Origin: Bombyx mori
Taxonomy: Eukaryota; Arthropoda; Insecta; Lepidoptera; Bombycidae
DNA length: 64,000 nucleotides
Direction: 5' to 3'
Assembly: GCF_030269925.1 (NCBI RefSeq)
Contig: NC_085121.1
Span: 8,387,501-8,451,500, forward strand
Positions 43,025 through 54,924 of this stretch are shown in pieces (position 1 is the first letter of the stretch; each line of letters opens with the position of its first letter). The position numbers and the translations under genes were made by a program. The notes below the pieces were generated by a model. It did not search any database. It was not told where the DNA came from and saw only the letters and a program-made list of their open reading frames with translations.

Positions 43025-46000
43025 TTATGCGACATATTGGTTGGTGAGGGCGCGCAGTAGTCGTGCTCTTCTTGTGGCTGCCGCCTCTCTTTGTATGTCT
43101 TCGCTGTTGTTGGCGTTGAGTTCGAGGGCACCGGCCGCCTTTACCGCTCGCTGTCTGCGTCCGCCTTCCCCGCGTCGGGCGTGTAAAGCGACCGCCACCT
43201 CTAGTAGAGTGCCGTCCCATAGACAACCGTAATAACCGTCCATAGCGTCCGCAGCGTTGCCAGTCTGAAAATTTCAACATCATCGAAAAGTTTCAATCAA
43301 ATCTGAAAATTGATTTTCACAATTCACCACATCTATTTCATATGAATAGGGTTCGGCGAATGGTCTAGAAATTCGACAATAATCTAATACTTCAAAGGAC
43401 AATGCCCAAAAGTGGGCCAACTTTGTGTCAAAACTATTTGTACTTGAAGAACTATGCTTTATTTTTCACGTTGTTTAGTTTATGTATCAACATTTCTTAC
43501 ACCCTGGCATTGTTTTACAAAAAAATAAATTACTTATTTGATAACATCCGAAAACTGATTACTTTCATCATTCATAGTTTTGAAATTCGTCAACAGACAG
43601 ACAAAGGGCTTAGCCCATACAGCCTTACAGTAAACCTAAATGCTGCCAAACGAAAGAATTGTCTGCGACTTGAACAAAAAAAAAAAAAAAAATTATTGTT
43701 ATGTATTATATAATATAATATAAAATGGGTGTTGTTTTGTGTATTAAACGTCAATAATCGTTGTTCACGATTATTGAGGCATTGGAATAAAACTGTGGCT
43801 AACATAGCAGTGACTGTTTTTTTTTCAAGATAAAAGGAAACTGTGGAAACTCATGCTCAGTCAATGAGCTATTCGTCGAGTTGACGTCAAAACTCCTAAA
43901 AAAAGATACACCAGCTTTTTATTGACATGAAAATAATATAACTACGACAGACTAGGCTTCGCTCTTTGCCTGCCGATTGGCGAATTTAAAAACAACAACA
44001 ACAATATCATTGCCGGCTTCCGAATTTTCATTTCCGAAAGAAGGGTCAATGAAGTCCATTCTCAGAAACCACTTCCATTTGATTATTATTATGAGGATAT
44101 AATAATAATAAAATGTACATAAGGGCTTATTTCTAGCAAAATTAACCACAATTAACTTATTTAACACTGTAACTAATTATGAGAACGATTATTGATTTCG
44201 AAGAAAACAATTCACAACGTAATTTTAGCTGCAGAAAAAACAGATTTCTCTTAAACCTGGGTGAAAAAATAAAAATCGTTTTCTGAATATGAAACGATAT
44301 TTCTTTGTCTATTAAATTAAGTTAAAACCATCATGACCCGACAACTTTTTTTAGGGGCCCAAACGCCCTAAGAAAATGGGCATTGTCCTTTATGTATTTA
44401 TTTTTTATTTTGTTTCATTATTGACATAACCTTAATAGCTATTAAACAAACGGAAAAAGATACTGCATTGTTTATTCTTTGACTATTTATACTTAGATTT
44501 ATTACTCTGTGGCACAGTACTAACATAGTTTGGTAGTGTTATCAAGAACGATTTCCGCGCATCTTATATGATATAGCTGAGTCCCACGATGTTACCCGCG
44601 GTTATTGTCGTACCGCGGGTGACGCCGCGGGGCGAAGCTAGTCTAAAAAAGTAGCCTAAGTTACTCCTTATATCATCAGCTACCTATCAGTGAGTCTCGT
44701 CTAAATCGGTCCAGCCGTTTCAGAGATTAGCCGGAATAGACAGACAGACAGACAGACAGACAAAAATTGTAAAAAATGTTATTTTGGTGTATGTACTGTA
44801 TATATATTCATATGCATGTAGTAAAAAGCGGTTATTTCAATATTACAAACAGACACTCCAATTTTATTTATATGTATAGATAATATAAATAACACAGTAT
44901 AATAGCCGGCAAACTTCTTGAGCATTTGTTGACGTAGTGGGGGTAAGTTCGCGCATGGTACACTCACGTGCAAAAACATTACATACTCTGCGTCATAATG
45001 CTATTAAATTATTAAAATCAACATATTATGTATTTATTTATATATTTATTAGAACATCAACAAAACATATAGGTTAATAATTGTAATAATTTAATCTTGG
45101 GGTAAAATAGATATTCCTTCTATTAAGTCAAAACTAGAGCTGTTGCCAGGTCTTGGTTCAGTTGAAGCGAAGCTGGTATTTGTAATTTTTTTTTTCGTTA
45201 TCATAATCTTGACCATCATCATCATCACTGTTTTCATCACCCGAGTCGCTATCATCGTGATGAGTCGACATAGGGCTCATCGGCGTAGTTTACAACTCGG
45301 TCGACACGGTCTTCTTTTTTGTCTATAATTAATTATTTTTTGAAGATATTCGATTCGTAGTAATCGAATGTTACTTTTTTCAATTACCAGCTTCCGATTA
45401 TTTTCTGTTTTTTTTTTTCATCTGAAGCCTAGCTCTTTCATAATTCGTCGTAAACTTCATTCCGAGCCATTAAAATGTATATCTTCTTAAACATTTTCGA
45501 AGCCTTTCTACGGTACGGAGTTTCGCTGCTTGTTATGTAGTTATTATGATTACATCTTTTTATTACAGATTGAACGAAACTATCCATTCCGGTAACTTTC
45601 TTCTTCCCTGATCTTTTCTTACCCGGAGTCCGAAACACGGCGAGCAAGCCAGAGCCTTTAGCTTCCTTAATAATAATGCACCTAACAGTACTCACTGATG
45701 GTTTTGTTACTTCCGAAGTCTGTTTTAATTTTTCCATATCATTCTTCCCCTGTTTTATAATGAAGCAATATACGTCGTACACAATTTTTCTACCCTTTCT
45801 TTTGAATAGTACACCAGTTTGTCGCGGCATAGTGTATGTTTTATAAAAAATCAACAAACAATCAACAAATAGCAATGGCAACAAAGTCCACAAGTAATTA
45901 TAACAAATAGCTTAACGATTAATAACGATAGACTTTCCACTGTACGCAAGCGTACTTTTGGGAGCAAGCGGAATGAGGGCGCGGTGCGGGACGCAAGGTT

Positions 46001-49000
46001 CGACTGATCTACCAATAACGCGCTCGATACGATTTCCCCTGCCGTCGCGCCTCACCCTCACCACCAAAGTGATCTAAAATTCGGTTCTGCGCAGTCAAGG
46101 TCATTTGCTCAAGAAGTTTGCCGGTTACTATAACAGTAAGTAAAATTAATTGTTTGTGAGCGCTTCACTCGAGACGTGTATCCAGACGGAGTGTGTTCAG
46201 ATCACGATACCTTTTCGGCGAAGCACTTGAAGGCGGTGGTGTAATCGGGTTCGTCGGGCAGCTGGCAGAGCGCCGCGGCCTGCGTGGGTGCCGACAGCGC
46301 GACGCAGCAGCGCGCCGCCCGCCGCGCCACGCTCGTCTCGTCCGGGGCGCGCTTCGAGAAGTACCAGGAGCCGGCCGCCAGCGAGCACAGGTAGCGCCGC
46401 AGCGCCGCCGACCAGCGCCCGCCCGCCATCTCCACGTCGCCGTACAGACGCAGCCTGCAGTAAAGGCTCCGTCAAACAGAACGCGTACTCAGCGCTGCGT
46501 TTTAACGTCGCGCTCTTTTCATTTCACACAAATTGACTAGCTTAACGCTACTTGACGCAACGTAATACCCGCCAAATCATAGTGCCTTTCTATAGCAGTC
46601 TGACAAGTTAAAATCATTAAGATATCGAGTGATTCAGATGTGGCATTCTATAAGCATGGGTATTTTCTAACCAATTCTATCAATTTTTCGGGCATTACCC
46701 AGTATTTTAATACACATTCACTCGGACGCTAAAATAAAATTTGTAAAAAATTACAACGCCTGACGTCAAAGCGTCCTAACGCCGCGACAGAACGTTGCGT
46801 ACTTATAGCGCTGGCGCTCTGTTTGACAGGTTATCTATATAATTATTATTACTAGCTGACCCGGCAAACTTTGTAGTGCCTCAATCGATAAATAAAAGAC
46901 TTAAACTTTTGTTAAAAATAAACTTAAAACAAACAAAAGGAATCCGTCCGACAAATCAAAGGAAAAAAAGATGGATTTTTTTTTTGTTCTTTTTTTTTTT
47001 ATTCCGGGAATTTTCATATTTATCTACTTTTTAAACCTTCTCTGGACTTCCCCAAATGATTCAAGATCAAAATTAGCTAAAGCCGTTCTCGAGCTTTAGC
47101 GAGACTAACGAACAGCAATTCATTTTAATATACTTAGTCTGGCCATAAATACTGTTACAATTAACAATAAACAAAATATTACATTTGAATTTGGAATCTG
47201 TCATTTTTATATGATTGCTCATTAAGTTCTCATTTTGGCGACAATACATTGTACAATATTTTGCGATATTAAAATGGAGTGGGGTGATAAAGAGAACCGA
47301 ATCGCTGTGATTGCATTATACAAAGTAGGTATGAAGTCAAATGCAATTTTTAAAACTCTCCATACGCTTGGTATTAGTAAAATGTTTGTGTATCGGGCTA
47401 TTAATAGGTGCTATGAGACCTGTTTGTGACAGAAAAAGATCTGGCCGTCCTCGTAGTGTTCGTACGAAAAAGGTGGTCAAAGCAGTAAGGGCAAGAATTC
47501 GAAGATATCTTGTCCGAAAGCAAAAGATTTTATCTCGGGAGATGAAGATAGCACCTAGAATCATGTCGCGTATTTTAAAAGATGAGTTAGGACTTGCAGC
47601 ATATAAGAGACGTACTGGTCATTCCTTAACCGATAATTTAAAAGAGAATAGGATGGTAAAATCGAAACAACTACTGAAGTGGTACGCAAAAGGGAGGTCA
47701 TAGAAAAATTTTGTTTACGGATGAGAATTTTTTTAAAATTGAGCAACTTTTTAACAAACGAAATGACCGTATTTATGCTCAAAGTTCTAAGGAAGTTTCC
47801 CAATTAGTCGACAGAGTGCAACGTGGGCACTATCCGACTTCAGTGATGGTTTGGTGGGGTTATTAGCTATGAAGGAGTAACTGAGCCATACTTTTGTGAA
47901 AAAGGTATAAAAGCATCGGCACAAGTGTATCAAGATACCATTCTTGAGAACTACTGGACCATGCATCCGATTGACTTGAAACTTGGTATCCATGTAGAAA
48001 ATACATGTACTTAATGGATAGGCTAATATTTACATGACCGTTGAAATCCCTAATAATAATGACAATAAATAATAATGTTAATTTTAAATGCCCAGCGAAG
48101 CGGGCGAGTACGGCTAGTTACGTATAATACTACGACTGAACTCATTTATTGGGAAACAGTTTCATAATTTTTTTTTTTTAAATCATCGCTCTTGCTCTAT
48201 CTCTTTCCCGCAAAGTAATTCTTAATATAGAATGTTATACAGAAAATTGAAATACTGGAAGTATTCTAAATAGATTTCAAAATTATGGACAGCATTAATC
48301 AATTGGGATATAAATGTGAAATGTGTTAGTAGTATTGTAATTAAAAGTAAAGTAACGCTCACCACGAAGTATTGTAGGGGTATAATTTGAGACTCCTTTC
48401 TAACATATCGGTTAGAGATTCTAACACGAATTTTATGTTGTAATTGTTTATGTTCGAAACGCTAGAAGGCCACAAACTCGTGTATTCGGTGTTGAGTTCG
48501 AGCGAGTTGTCGTCGATCAGCAGGTTGTGTATTCTAGCCAAGAGCGACATCATGATGCTGATCGCGAGTGGCTCGCGCAGGGTTGCCAGGAAGCCGTTGA
48601 ACGCGTTGCGCGACTCAGCCGCCGCGTTCATCATTTCACGCGCATGGGACATCCCTCCCGCGCTACGTTTCATTGAAATATTTGGGCCGTTACTGTACAC
48701 CGATAACGCTGAAAAGAATTAAAATAAACATAATTCGACGCTTGAAAGGCAAACGTGACTTTTTTATTGCCCTTGTAGGCAGACGAGCATACGGCCCACC
48801 TGATGGTGAGTGGTTACCGTCGCCCATGGACTTCAGCAACGCCAGGGGCAGAGCCAAGCCGCTGTCTACCGCTTAATACTCTCCACAAGCCTCTTTTGAA
48901 GAAGGACGTGTCATAGCGCTCGGGGAACACCCTAGAGGGGTGCTCATTCCATAGCCAGATGGTGGATGGCAAAAAAAGTGACTAAGCGACAATAACTGAT

Positions 49001-52000
49001 TTATGCATAAATGATAGGCAATAACAATAACCATTTTCGATGCGCAAAATATATAGCAAAATAGACCTAGAAATTTCTAGGTCTATTAAAATCATTTCAA
49101 TCCTAGATCATTTCAATCACAGCTAGATTCGTTAAAATAGAATTTTTTTCAGATATTTCAACTTTAAATTAGTCTACTGTAAAGTTCACGCATTGTCGCT
49201 TAGTCACGTTTGCCTTTCAAGTGTCGATATGTTATTCACGTAGTTAGTGGTGGAAGGAGGTATTGTGGGCCCCTAAAGGTATCCCGTCTTGACCACTGTG
49301 CCGATGCGAAGTAGTCACGTGCTTCGTTTTGAAGGGTAGGCCAGTCGTTATAATATTCAATTAGGACTTCCCTCTCATGTCTCCAGGTGGGTGGCGGTAT
49401 GGTGATGTCCAGCTCCGGTAACCACTTAATACCAAATGGGACATGTGATCTTTCTCATAGAAACGTAATAAATAAATAAAGAATAAAAAAAATACAAAAA
49501 AGGTTAGGACATAACAGATCAAGCGTGCCTTAAATTTACATACCGTAGTCCCATAGAGGTCTTGGAAATTTTCTAGAGCCTTTACCGCGTTGTAGTTCAA
49601 AGCATGCCGCACAAAGAGCGGAAGCTAATTCTCCAGGGCCTGTGGTGACACCCAGACCTTCCCATTCGCAAGAATTAACCAAACAACTCCAGCACGCTTC
49701 TAAAACCTGATTTAAATTAAGGACTTTTTATTAAATGCAAAGACATTGAACAAATACGATTAGATTTAAAAAATCGTTACCTGTGGTCGTGGTATGATAC
49801 CGTCACCAGAATTAGCCGCTGCAATGCAAGCTTTGCATTTATTTGCCAGTGCAGTAAGGTTGAGTCTATGGTGAGGCCACTCGGAGAGCATCACGTTGAC
49901 TTGCAGCAGCAGTACTTCCCACGATAACTGTCGGCACAGTCGATACAGCACTGGATCAGTGCCACCGCCTAGTTGACTACGAGCTTCTCCTTCAAGCACC
50001 GACAAGAGAGACAACGCAGTTCGTGCAGATCCCGATTCGGCACGAGCACGGGCTGCGCCCGAGACTACATAGCCAAAATCTTGCAAAAATCCTCTGTTAA
50101 GCGACATCAAAGCATTTCCCAATACACCTGCCGGTTTCCACGACGGGCTTAACTTCCACAAAGGCAACGAAGGAGACATCATTGCTAGTTTCACTAGACA
50201 CATGCGCACGTCATCAGCCGTCGAAGCTTCGATGAGACGTTTCTTTAATCTGCCCATGTCCAATTCAGGGACAGTTTTGAAATCAAAATCAGGCGTTTCC
50301 CAGTCGTCGGTGAGTAGTTCCCGAGGAATTTCCATGTTTTCATCGTCGTTGTTAATTGGATCGTTCAGAATTATGCTAAGTTGCTCATCGGTAATCAGTT
50401 TTTTTCTTATATTTCCTGCTGCTTCACCAATATGTTTTTTCATATACTCATCTATTCTATCGATTGGAAGTCTGCATTGAGAGGTTATCAAATGTAAGAA
50501 AAACATTCGTAAGTGTTGCCAGTCTTCTAAAGAAAGATCCGATAGTAATACTGGTCCAAGAGCCCAAAAGAGGAGATCGAAAAACTTTATGCCAACTGTT
50601 TTGAATTTATTCAAGAAATCTGGATGTGTAGAGGGTATGCCTCCTTCGAGAGCATATCTAACTGCATTCAGAGCCGATACCCGATTAAGGAGATCTCTGG
50701 CTACTGTGAATGCACCACTTGACGCTGATCCTTGTATATCCAACTCGACGACTTGTCTGTGAATCATCGGAATTTCACGAGCTAAATTATCAGCCTGTAA
50801 AACTGCAATGATGCCCGTATAATGATTAGCTATAGATTCTTGAAGTTTTTGCAATAACGATGCTTCTTCATTTAAAACTTCTTGACCTAAGTTGAGGGCT
50901 CTGATATAACCAATAATATCATCTTTAGTCATACTAGCATAATAAAATTCACCCCAAGGAACAACTTTGTGTGGACCATAACCATAGATAGACACTTCTC
51001 TTTCTAAAAGGTTAGAATTTTCTCTGCATCCAAGTATATGTTTTTTTGCTAAATCATGTTGTCCATAGAAAAAATAATTGTAACAAAGATCAAAGTGTAT
51101 TTGCATCGCTAATTCAAATTGTGTAATTAGAATGTCTCCAGCATCCCAGTTATGTATTACTTCATCAGAATCTTCAGTGAGATGAATAAATGCCTCCATT
51201 GGCGGAACTTTAATTTTTTTAGTTTCTCTACGGCTAGAATTTGACGTGAGTTCGTACATGGACAAAACTTCTTCGAGAAATTTTATACTATGTGTACGAT
51301 TTCCTTCACACATACGTAATATTTTTTCGAAATTTTGGTTCAATGGAGGGTAGCCACCATCTGTCTGCATTCCAGGCCTAGAACAAAGTTCCATAATAAA
51401 CAAATCATTAGATGTGTACTTTTTTACCCCATTATTTAGAGTTTTGAATACTATGAATCAATAGTCATCACTGATATTTTATCTTGAACTAGTAAATCCT
51501 ATCTATTGTTTGTTGTGACTACTGCAGAATATTATATGGAATAAATTTCTTAAAAGTACTCACTTATCCTTGATGGTACTATGCTTGGAACCCTCTCAAA
51601 AGTAACTACCAAAAACAAGTACATTTTAGCTGAATTCAATTTAGTATTTTCTTAATATTTCGTGACTTAAGGATACTAGTATTTAGGACAAGCAAACTTG
51701 TATTATTTACAGTATCCATAAAGGAATTTAATCAAGTTACTTGTCATTTGGATTATTTGTAATAACTTACATGTGCATGTATATTTTTGATGATTTAGCA
51801 TACAAAGCCGCCTTCACAGGGAATCTCAATGTCCATCTGTGGTATAGAGTTAATGCAAATATAACTTGTGGCTTTTGCATTAACTCTGCTGGTATTTCCT
51901 GAAAATAATTATTGTTCTCTTTTAATTTTATTTACTTAGTGTCAGTGATATCTACTAAGAACAATTTCACTTAGTGAAAAATACCATTCTATATTTAGAT

Positions 52001-53170
52001 CCAATGAATTATTGCAATAGTTTTATAACTTGTAATAATTTTACAATAATGATAAAAAAAATATTGAAGTATGCCTGAATTAATGATAAAATGAAGGCTG
52101 TGTTTTATCATAAAAAGTGATGTATTTCTTCATACTTCAATTATCATAAGAATTAGGAACATTTTCAAATTACAAGAGTTGCCTTTCATTCCATTTACAG
52201 AACAGATTTTATAATTGTTGATCAGCTAAATTTGTTTTTCATTAGGATCAGTTAACACATACCTGTGGCGGTACAGCAAAACCTGCATCTGTGGCCATGT
52301 AAACAAGGTCTTGCATGAGTTGGTGCTGTATTTGAGGTGCTAGATTCAATTCCAAAGTATCTGTATACAAATACATTGAAAATTTAATAACAATGCTATG
52401 TAATTGGCATTGAAGTTTTGATAAATTTTAAAGTTTTGTCTACTAGCTACTACTACTTTGTCCAACACATTGGTAATTGCTTTTTTCTATAAATGTGGTC
52501 CAATAATTTGCAAGTCGTGACATTCCAGTACCTAGGTTCCAATGTAATGATGCTGCCACTTTCAGTCCAAGGATTTTCAAAGCCAGTTGTTTTCGAGTAA
52601 ACTGTATGGGAGATGAAATCGCCGATGGTGGGGTGGGTGGAGCATCAGTATCTGGTATTCGTTCACTAGTAGGCTTCGAGTTTGCACCCTTGGAGTCAAC
52701 TGACAAAAATTCCTCTATAAGTTCACATGCTGATGGCTCTGAAAGAATATGGTGTTTATAGAGGTGTAGTTTGAGATATCTTTAAAGCTTTCCATTAAAC
52801 TAAGTAAACCAATCCAGTATGATTAAAATATTGTTTAAAGCGTTTTTAAAAATATTGGAATATGATCAAATGGCATATTAGGAGTCTAACATTAGTATCA
52901 CCTAAGTACAAGTAAATACAAAATGTCTCTAAGTAAATAGCCAATAAAATATTGTAAAGTTATTTCTTATTCTATATTCACTTTTAGTTTATCAGTACAA
53001 AAGTCATAACCAGTCCGGAGTGCTTAATATATTTTTCTGTCTTTGTACTAACCTGGGTTAGGTTTGCTGAGATGATTCTTTAGCAGTTCTGGATGTAAGA
53101 GAAACTCGAACCATAATATAGTGTCAGGTGAAATGGGCACAGTGCCGGGTCTTAACAGATCTACATCCAT
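43025..53170 (-). CDS. IntS8: Integrator complex subunit 8
   Basis: Scaffold subunit of the nuclear Integrator complex, which cleaves nascent snRNAs and attenuates RNA polymerase II; INTS8 helps hold the PP2A module. Nine exons (minus): 53053-53170, 52532-52738, 52263-52360, 51771-51898, 49781-51377, 49544-49706, 48363-48708, 46211-46454, 43025-43264. All phases agree: 1,046 aa (human 995). The N-terminal ILWFEFLLHPELLKNHL holds the WFEF motif linked to PP2A contact in the human protein (Trp20). LALKILGLKVAASLHWNL, LREPLAISIMMSLLARIHNL, YTSLWPSSV and the C-terminal ALELNANNSEDIQREAAATR match the family in order. Exon 5 starts at an internal CTAG acceptor; using the upstream ATG at 51403 would break the join. 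The last two exons are very GC-rich. AATAAA follows the stop at 43020-43015. Confidence 0.95.
43751..43777. repeat. Perfect hairpin, 11-bp arms
   Basis: TCAATAATCGT, five-base loop TGTTC, then ACGATTATTGA. In the last INTS8 intron. No U-run follows and no function is claimed. Confidence 0.7.
44577..44775 (+). repeat. RTE-type interspersed repeat with GACA microsatellite
   Basis: Starts in a GC-rich inverted pair (ACCCGCGG ... CCGCGGGT), continues CGGGGCGAAGCTAGTC and ATCGGTCCAGCCGTTTCAGA, and ends in (GACA)n and AAAAATTGTAAAAAATG. A common lepidopteran layout. INTS8 intron. Confidence 0.55.
44900..46130 (-). mobile_element. Tc1/mariner-type element, internally deleted, copy 2
   Basis: Inverse of copy 1 at 19025-20225, with TA on both sides (44898-44899 and 46131-46132) and TAATAGCCGGCAAACTTCTT / TAGTAACCGGCAAACTTCTT ends. 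It carries the same internal deletion. The transposase remnant (45438-45830, minus) starts MPRQTGVLFKRKGRKIVYDV and ends after KASKMFKKIYILMARNE. The copy sits inside the last INTS8 intron, 80 bp from the exon 8 donor. Confidence 0.8.
45438..45830 (-). pseudogene. Tc1/mariner-type transposase remnant, copy 2
   Basis: N-terminal DNA-binding part only, with the ATG kept (45828-45830). It has one extra Ile codon relative to copy 1 (RCIIIKEAKG) and a different end. The DDE core is absent. Confidence 0.7.
46852..47128 (-). mobile_element. Helitron-like non-autonomous element 3
   Basis: Inverse of the element at 38778-38984: CTAGCTGACCCGGCAAACTT at its 3' end and CGAACAGCAATTCATTTTAA at its 5' end. 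About 70 bp of extra T- and A-rich DNA lies inside. INTS8 intron 7. Confidence 0.6.
47129..48010 (+). pseudogene. Decayed maT-type mariner transposase in INTS8 intron
   Basis: Left end CTTAGTCTGGCCATAAATAC resembles the CCTAGTCAGGTCATAA end of the intact copy at 55317. The frame from 47274 reads MEWGDKENRIAVIALYKVG, ISKMFVYRAINR, then shifts through RKRSGRPRSVRTKKVVKAV and PRIMSRILKDELGLAAYKRR. Damaged downstream blocks match the SDEK region and EGVTEPYFCEKGIKA. Several stops; the catalytic C-terminus and right end are gone. A separate repeat end (CGAAGCGGGCGAGTACGGCTAG, split here as CGAAGCGGGCGAG and TACGGCTAG) lies at 48093-48116. Confidence 0.7.
48761..48977 (-). mobile_element. LINE 3' tail (family C) inside the MITE arm
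   Basis: T-run at 48761, the CCTGATGGTGAGTGGTTACC block, the inverse polymerase C-terminus around 48900-48960, ending near GGCAAAAAAA. Flanked by GTGACT at 48755-48760 and 48978-48983, a 6-bp or longer duplication. Confidence 0.75.
49060..49087. repeat. Perfect 28-bp palindrome
   Basis: AATAGACCTAGAAA followed directly by TTTCTAGGTCTATT, with no spacer. Located in the non-coding centre of the MITE at 48736-49226. Confidence 0.85.
49240..49470 (+). mobile_element. Decayed Bm1-type SINE
   Basis: Spaced matches to the Bm1 body: TTCGTTTTGAAGGGTAGGCC, GTCTCCAGGTGGGTGGCGGT and CCGGTAACCACTTAATACCA, with an A-rich end. Old copy in an INTS8 intron. Confidence 0.5.
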
Positions 53171-54924
53171 TGTTACGATTTCTTAACAACCTTAAAAAAA
53201 ATCGCTTTTTTTATACCACTGAATTTATATAAATTGTCATTCATTACATACTATTTTATTTGTTGTCACAAATATTTTTTGTTTTGTTTTGAGGTTGTGT
53301 GTGTGTTTTTTTTATTAGGTGGAATTGGCCAGGCAAAGGGGCATAACCATACAGTCATTTCTTTTTTAAAGGCGTTTTACTAAGTAAATTAAACTACATC
53401 CCCACATTATTACTTTTAAGTAAGCTTCTTGCGGCGAAACTAAAGGTAAATAGAGATAGAGATAAGGTGAGATGAAAAAATAATGTATCATTAAATGATG
53501 GAAAATAGTCTAGACTTTCAATTAACTTATTGAATTGAATTATTTTTCTTCATCTTGTGTACTTTTTATTTTATTATGTTTACCTTACATTTAATATGTA
53601 TGTGCAAAAACGTTAAATTTACAATTAAAACAATATAACGTTAACACCATGCTTACAGCCTTTTCTTTATTGGCACTGTAAGACTTTATGGATATTTTTC
53701 GTTTTATATGAGTTTTTTCCTCAAAATACGTAGGTATTTTAGCAAGGACGAAATTAGCTCTTTTCAGTTTTCATCCTGATTTGGAAATCCTCCTGGATAT
53801 TCCTTGAATCTTTGGCGTTTCCCTGGCAAGCATGTTTTTCATTACAGGCAGGGGTTTGATTTTCATACACGAGTAATAGTAGCCCTTTACTGTGAGATCG
53901 CCTCTCTTCAATGAAATTAAACAATAAATGGCTGAATTTAGATACGGATCCATTACTTTACATAAGACCGAGATACACTTTAGTTTGAAAGATCTAGATA
54001 GTTTATTAAATTAAAATGTAAGTAATATGTTGTGATTTTACCTCGGAAAAACAGTTTCTTGACCATTAACATAATAATATAATGGTAGGTTTTTGTGTGT
54101 TTCTTCTATCTCTGCAATTTTGGTGTAGGTATCCTAATCACAGTTATTAATATCATTTTACTTTTATTATTAGGGCTACCAAAATTGCAATCAACTGAAT
54201 AAAAAAAATGAGGCTTTGAAAGGACAGCTGTATCCATACAGATAAGAAATACAGATACAGATAAATAAATTGCTACGCCACGCATTGATAGTCTTACTTT
54301 CTCCAAAGAAGTAAACCGGTAGAAAACAAGTGCATGCGTACAAAGTAAACATGTCAGGAGTGAAATTTCTTTGGCAAACTAATTTTTAACTTTTTTTTTA
54401 TATTTATACTAATCTAAAGCTTAAGACGTCAACTTCGATCAACAATAGTGTTGTTGATCGAAGGACGTCAATATTAAATTTGTTAACCTTCAAAAGAACT
54501 AAGATAAAACATTGTAAATTAACAAAAAGATAACAAATATATTACTCTGAACAATTGCTTAGTTTAAGACGATTTACAAATTTATCACAAAGTGTTTATT
54601 TACTAGTTTACCTCACTGTTTATACACCGTATACATACTAATGACAATGTAAATAAATAAATAAATATCTTCATTTACTGTAGTACAAAACGTTATGCGA
54701 CAAAATTACCATTTAAAGTTCCCCTCTCTCCCTCCTCTCACTCCATGGCACTGTGCATGATGCTAGGTTCGTTCTTCTCACTCTCTTTCAATCGGTCTCG
54801 ATCTTTCTCACTCGCTTTCTCCCTCTTGGACAAAAATGTCTCACATTTGTCACTAATATTATTGTTATGGCGTTTAATCCGTAAAAAAATATCGATAAGC
54901 ACGCAAAGAGGTTTCACATCGAAA
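53171..54924. other. INTS8 5' flank and intergenic DNA
   Basis: Should hold the INTS8 promoter just right of 53170. No other gene is convincing. A 60-codon minus-strand frame (53771-53953) and a 66-codon one with a hydrophobic N-terminus (54106-54306) lack family matches and are not called. At 54434-54462 there is a strong hairpin, listed separately. The stretch 54725-54840 is CT-rich (TCACTCTCTTTC type). Confidence 0.4.
54425..54469. repeat. Hairpin with 12-bp perfect arms and outer GACGTC pair
   Basis: TTCGATCAACAA, loop TAGTG, TTGTTGATCGAA (54434-54462), and outside it GACGTC on both sides (54425-54430 and 54464-54469). Not followed by a U-run, and no small-RNA promoter is seen. Confidence 0.75.

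Larger units (their letters stand above)
48736..49226. mobile_element. MITE with ~35-bp inverted ends, carrying a LINE tail
   Basis: Left end CGACGCTTGAAAGGCAAACG then TGACT, interrupted by the LINE tail, resuming AAGCGACAAT. The right end (49192-49226) is the inverse: CGACACTTGAAAGGCAAACG then TGACTAAGCGACAAT. A perfect palindrome lies inside (49060-49087). No frame. The TGACT-containing arm was the insertion point of the LINE. Confidence 0.65.

Noticed and set aside
44740..44762. CRISPR-like regular repeat
   Set aside because: It is a simple GACA microsatellite at the end of an interspersed repeat; there are no spacers, and this is an animal genome.
51377..51403. Independent INTS8-like gene starting at the ATG at 51403
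   Set aside because: The in-frame upstream codons lie before a good CTAG acceptor, and exons 51771-51898 and upstream join in phase to give the full family N-terminus.
54106..54306. 66-codon frame with hydrophobic N-terminus, possible small secreted protein
   Set aside because: The signal-like stretch is weak, there is no mature-domain pattern and no promoter or splice support.
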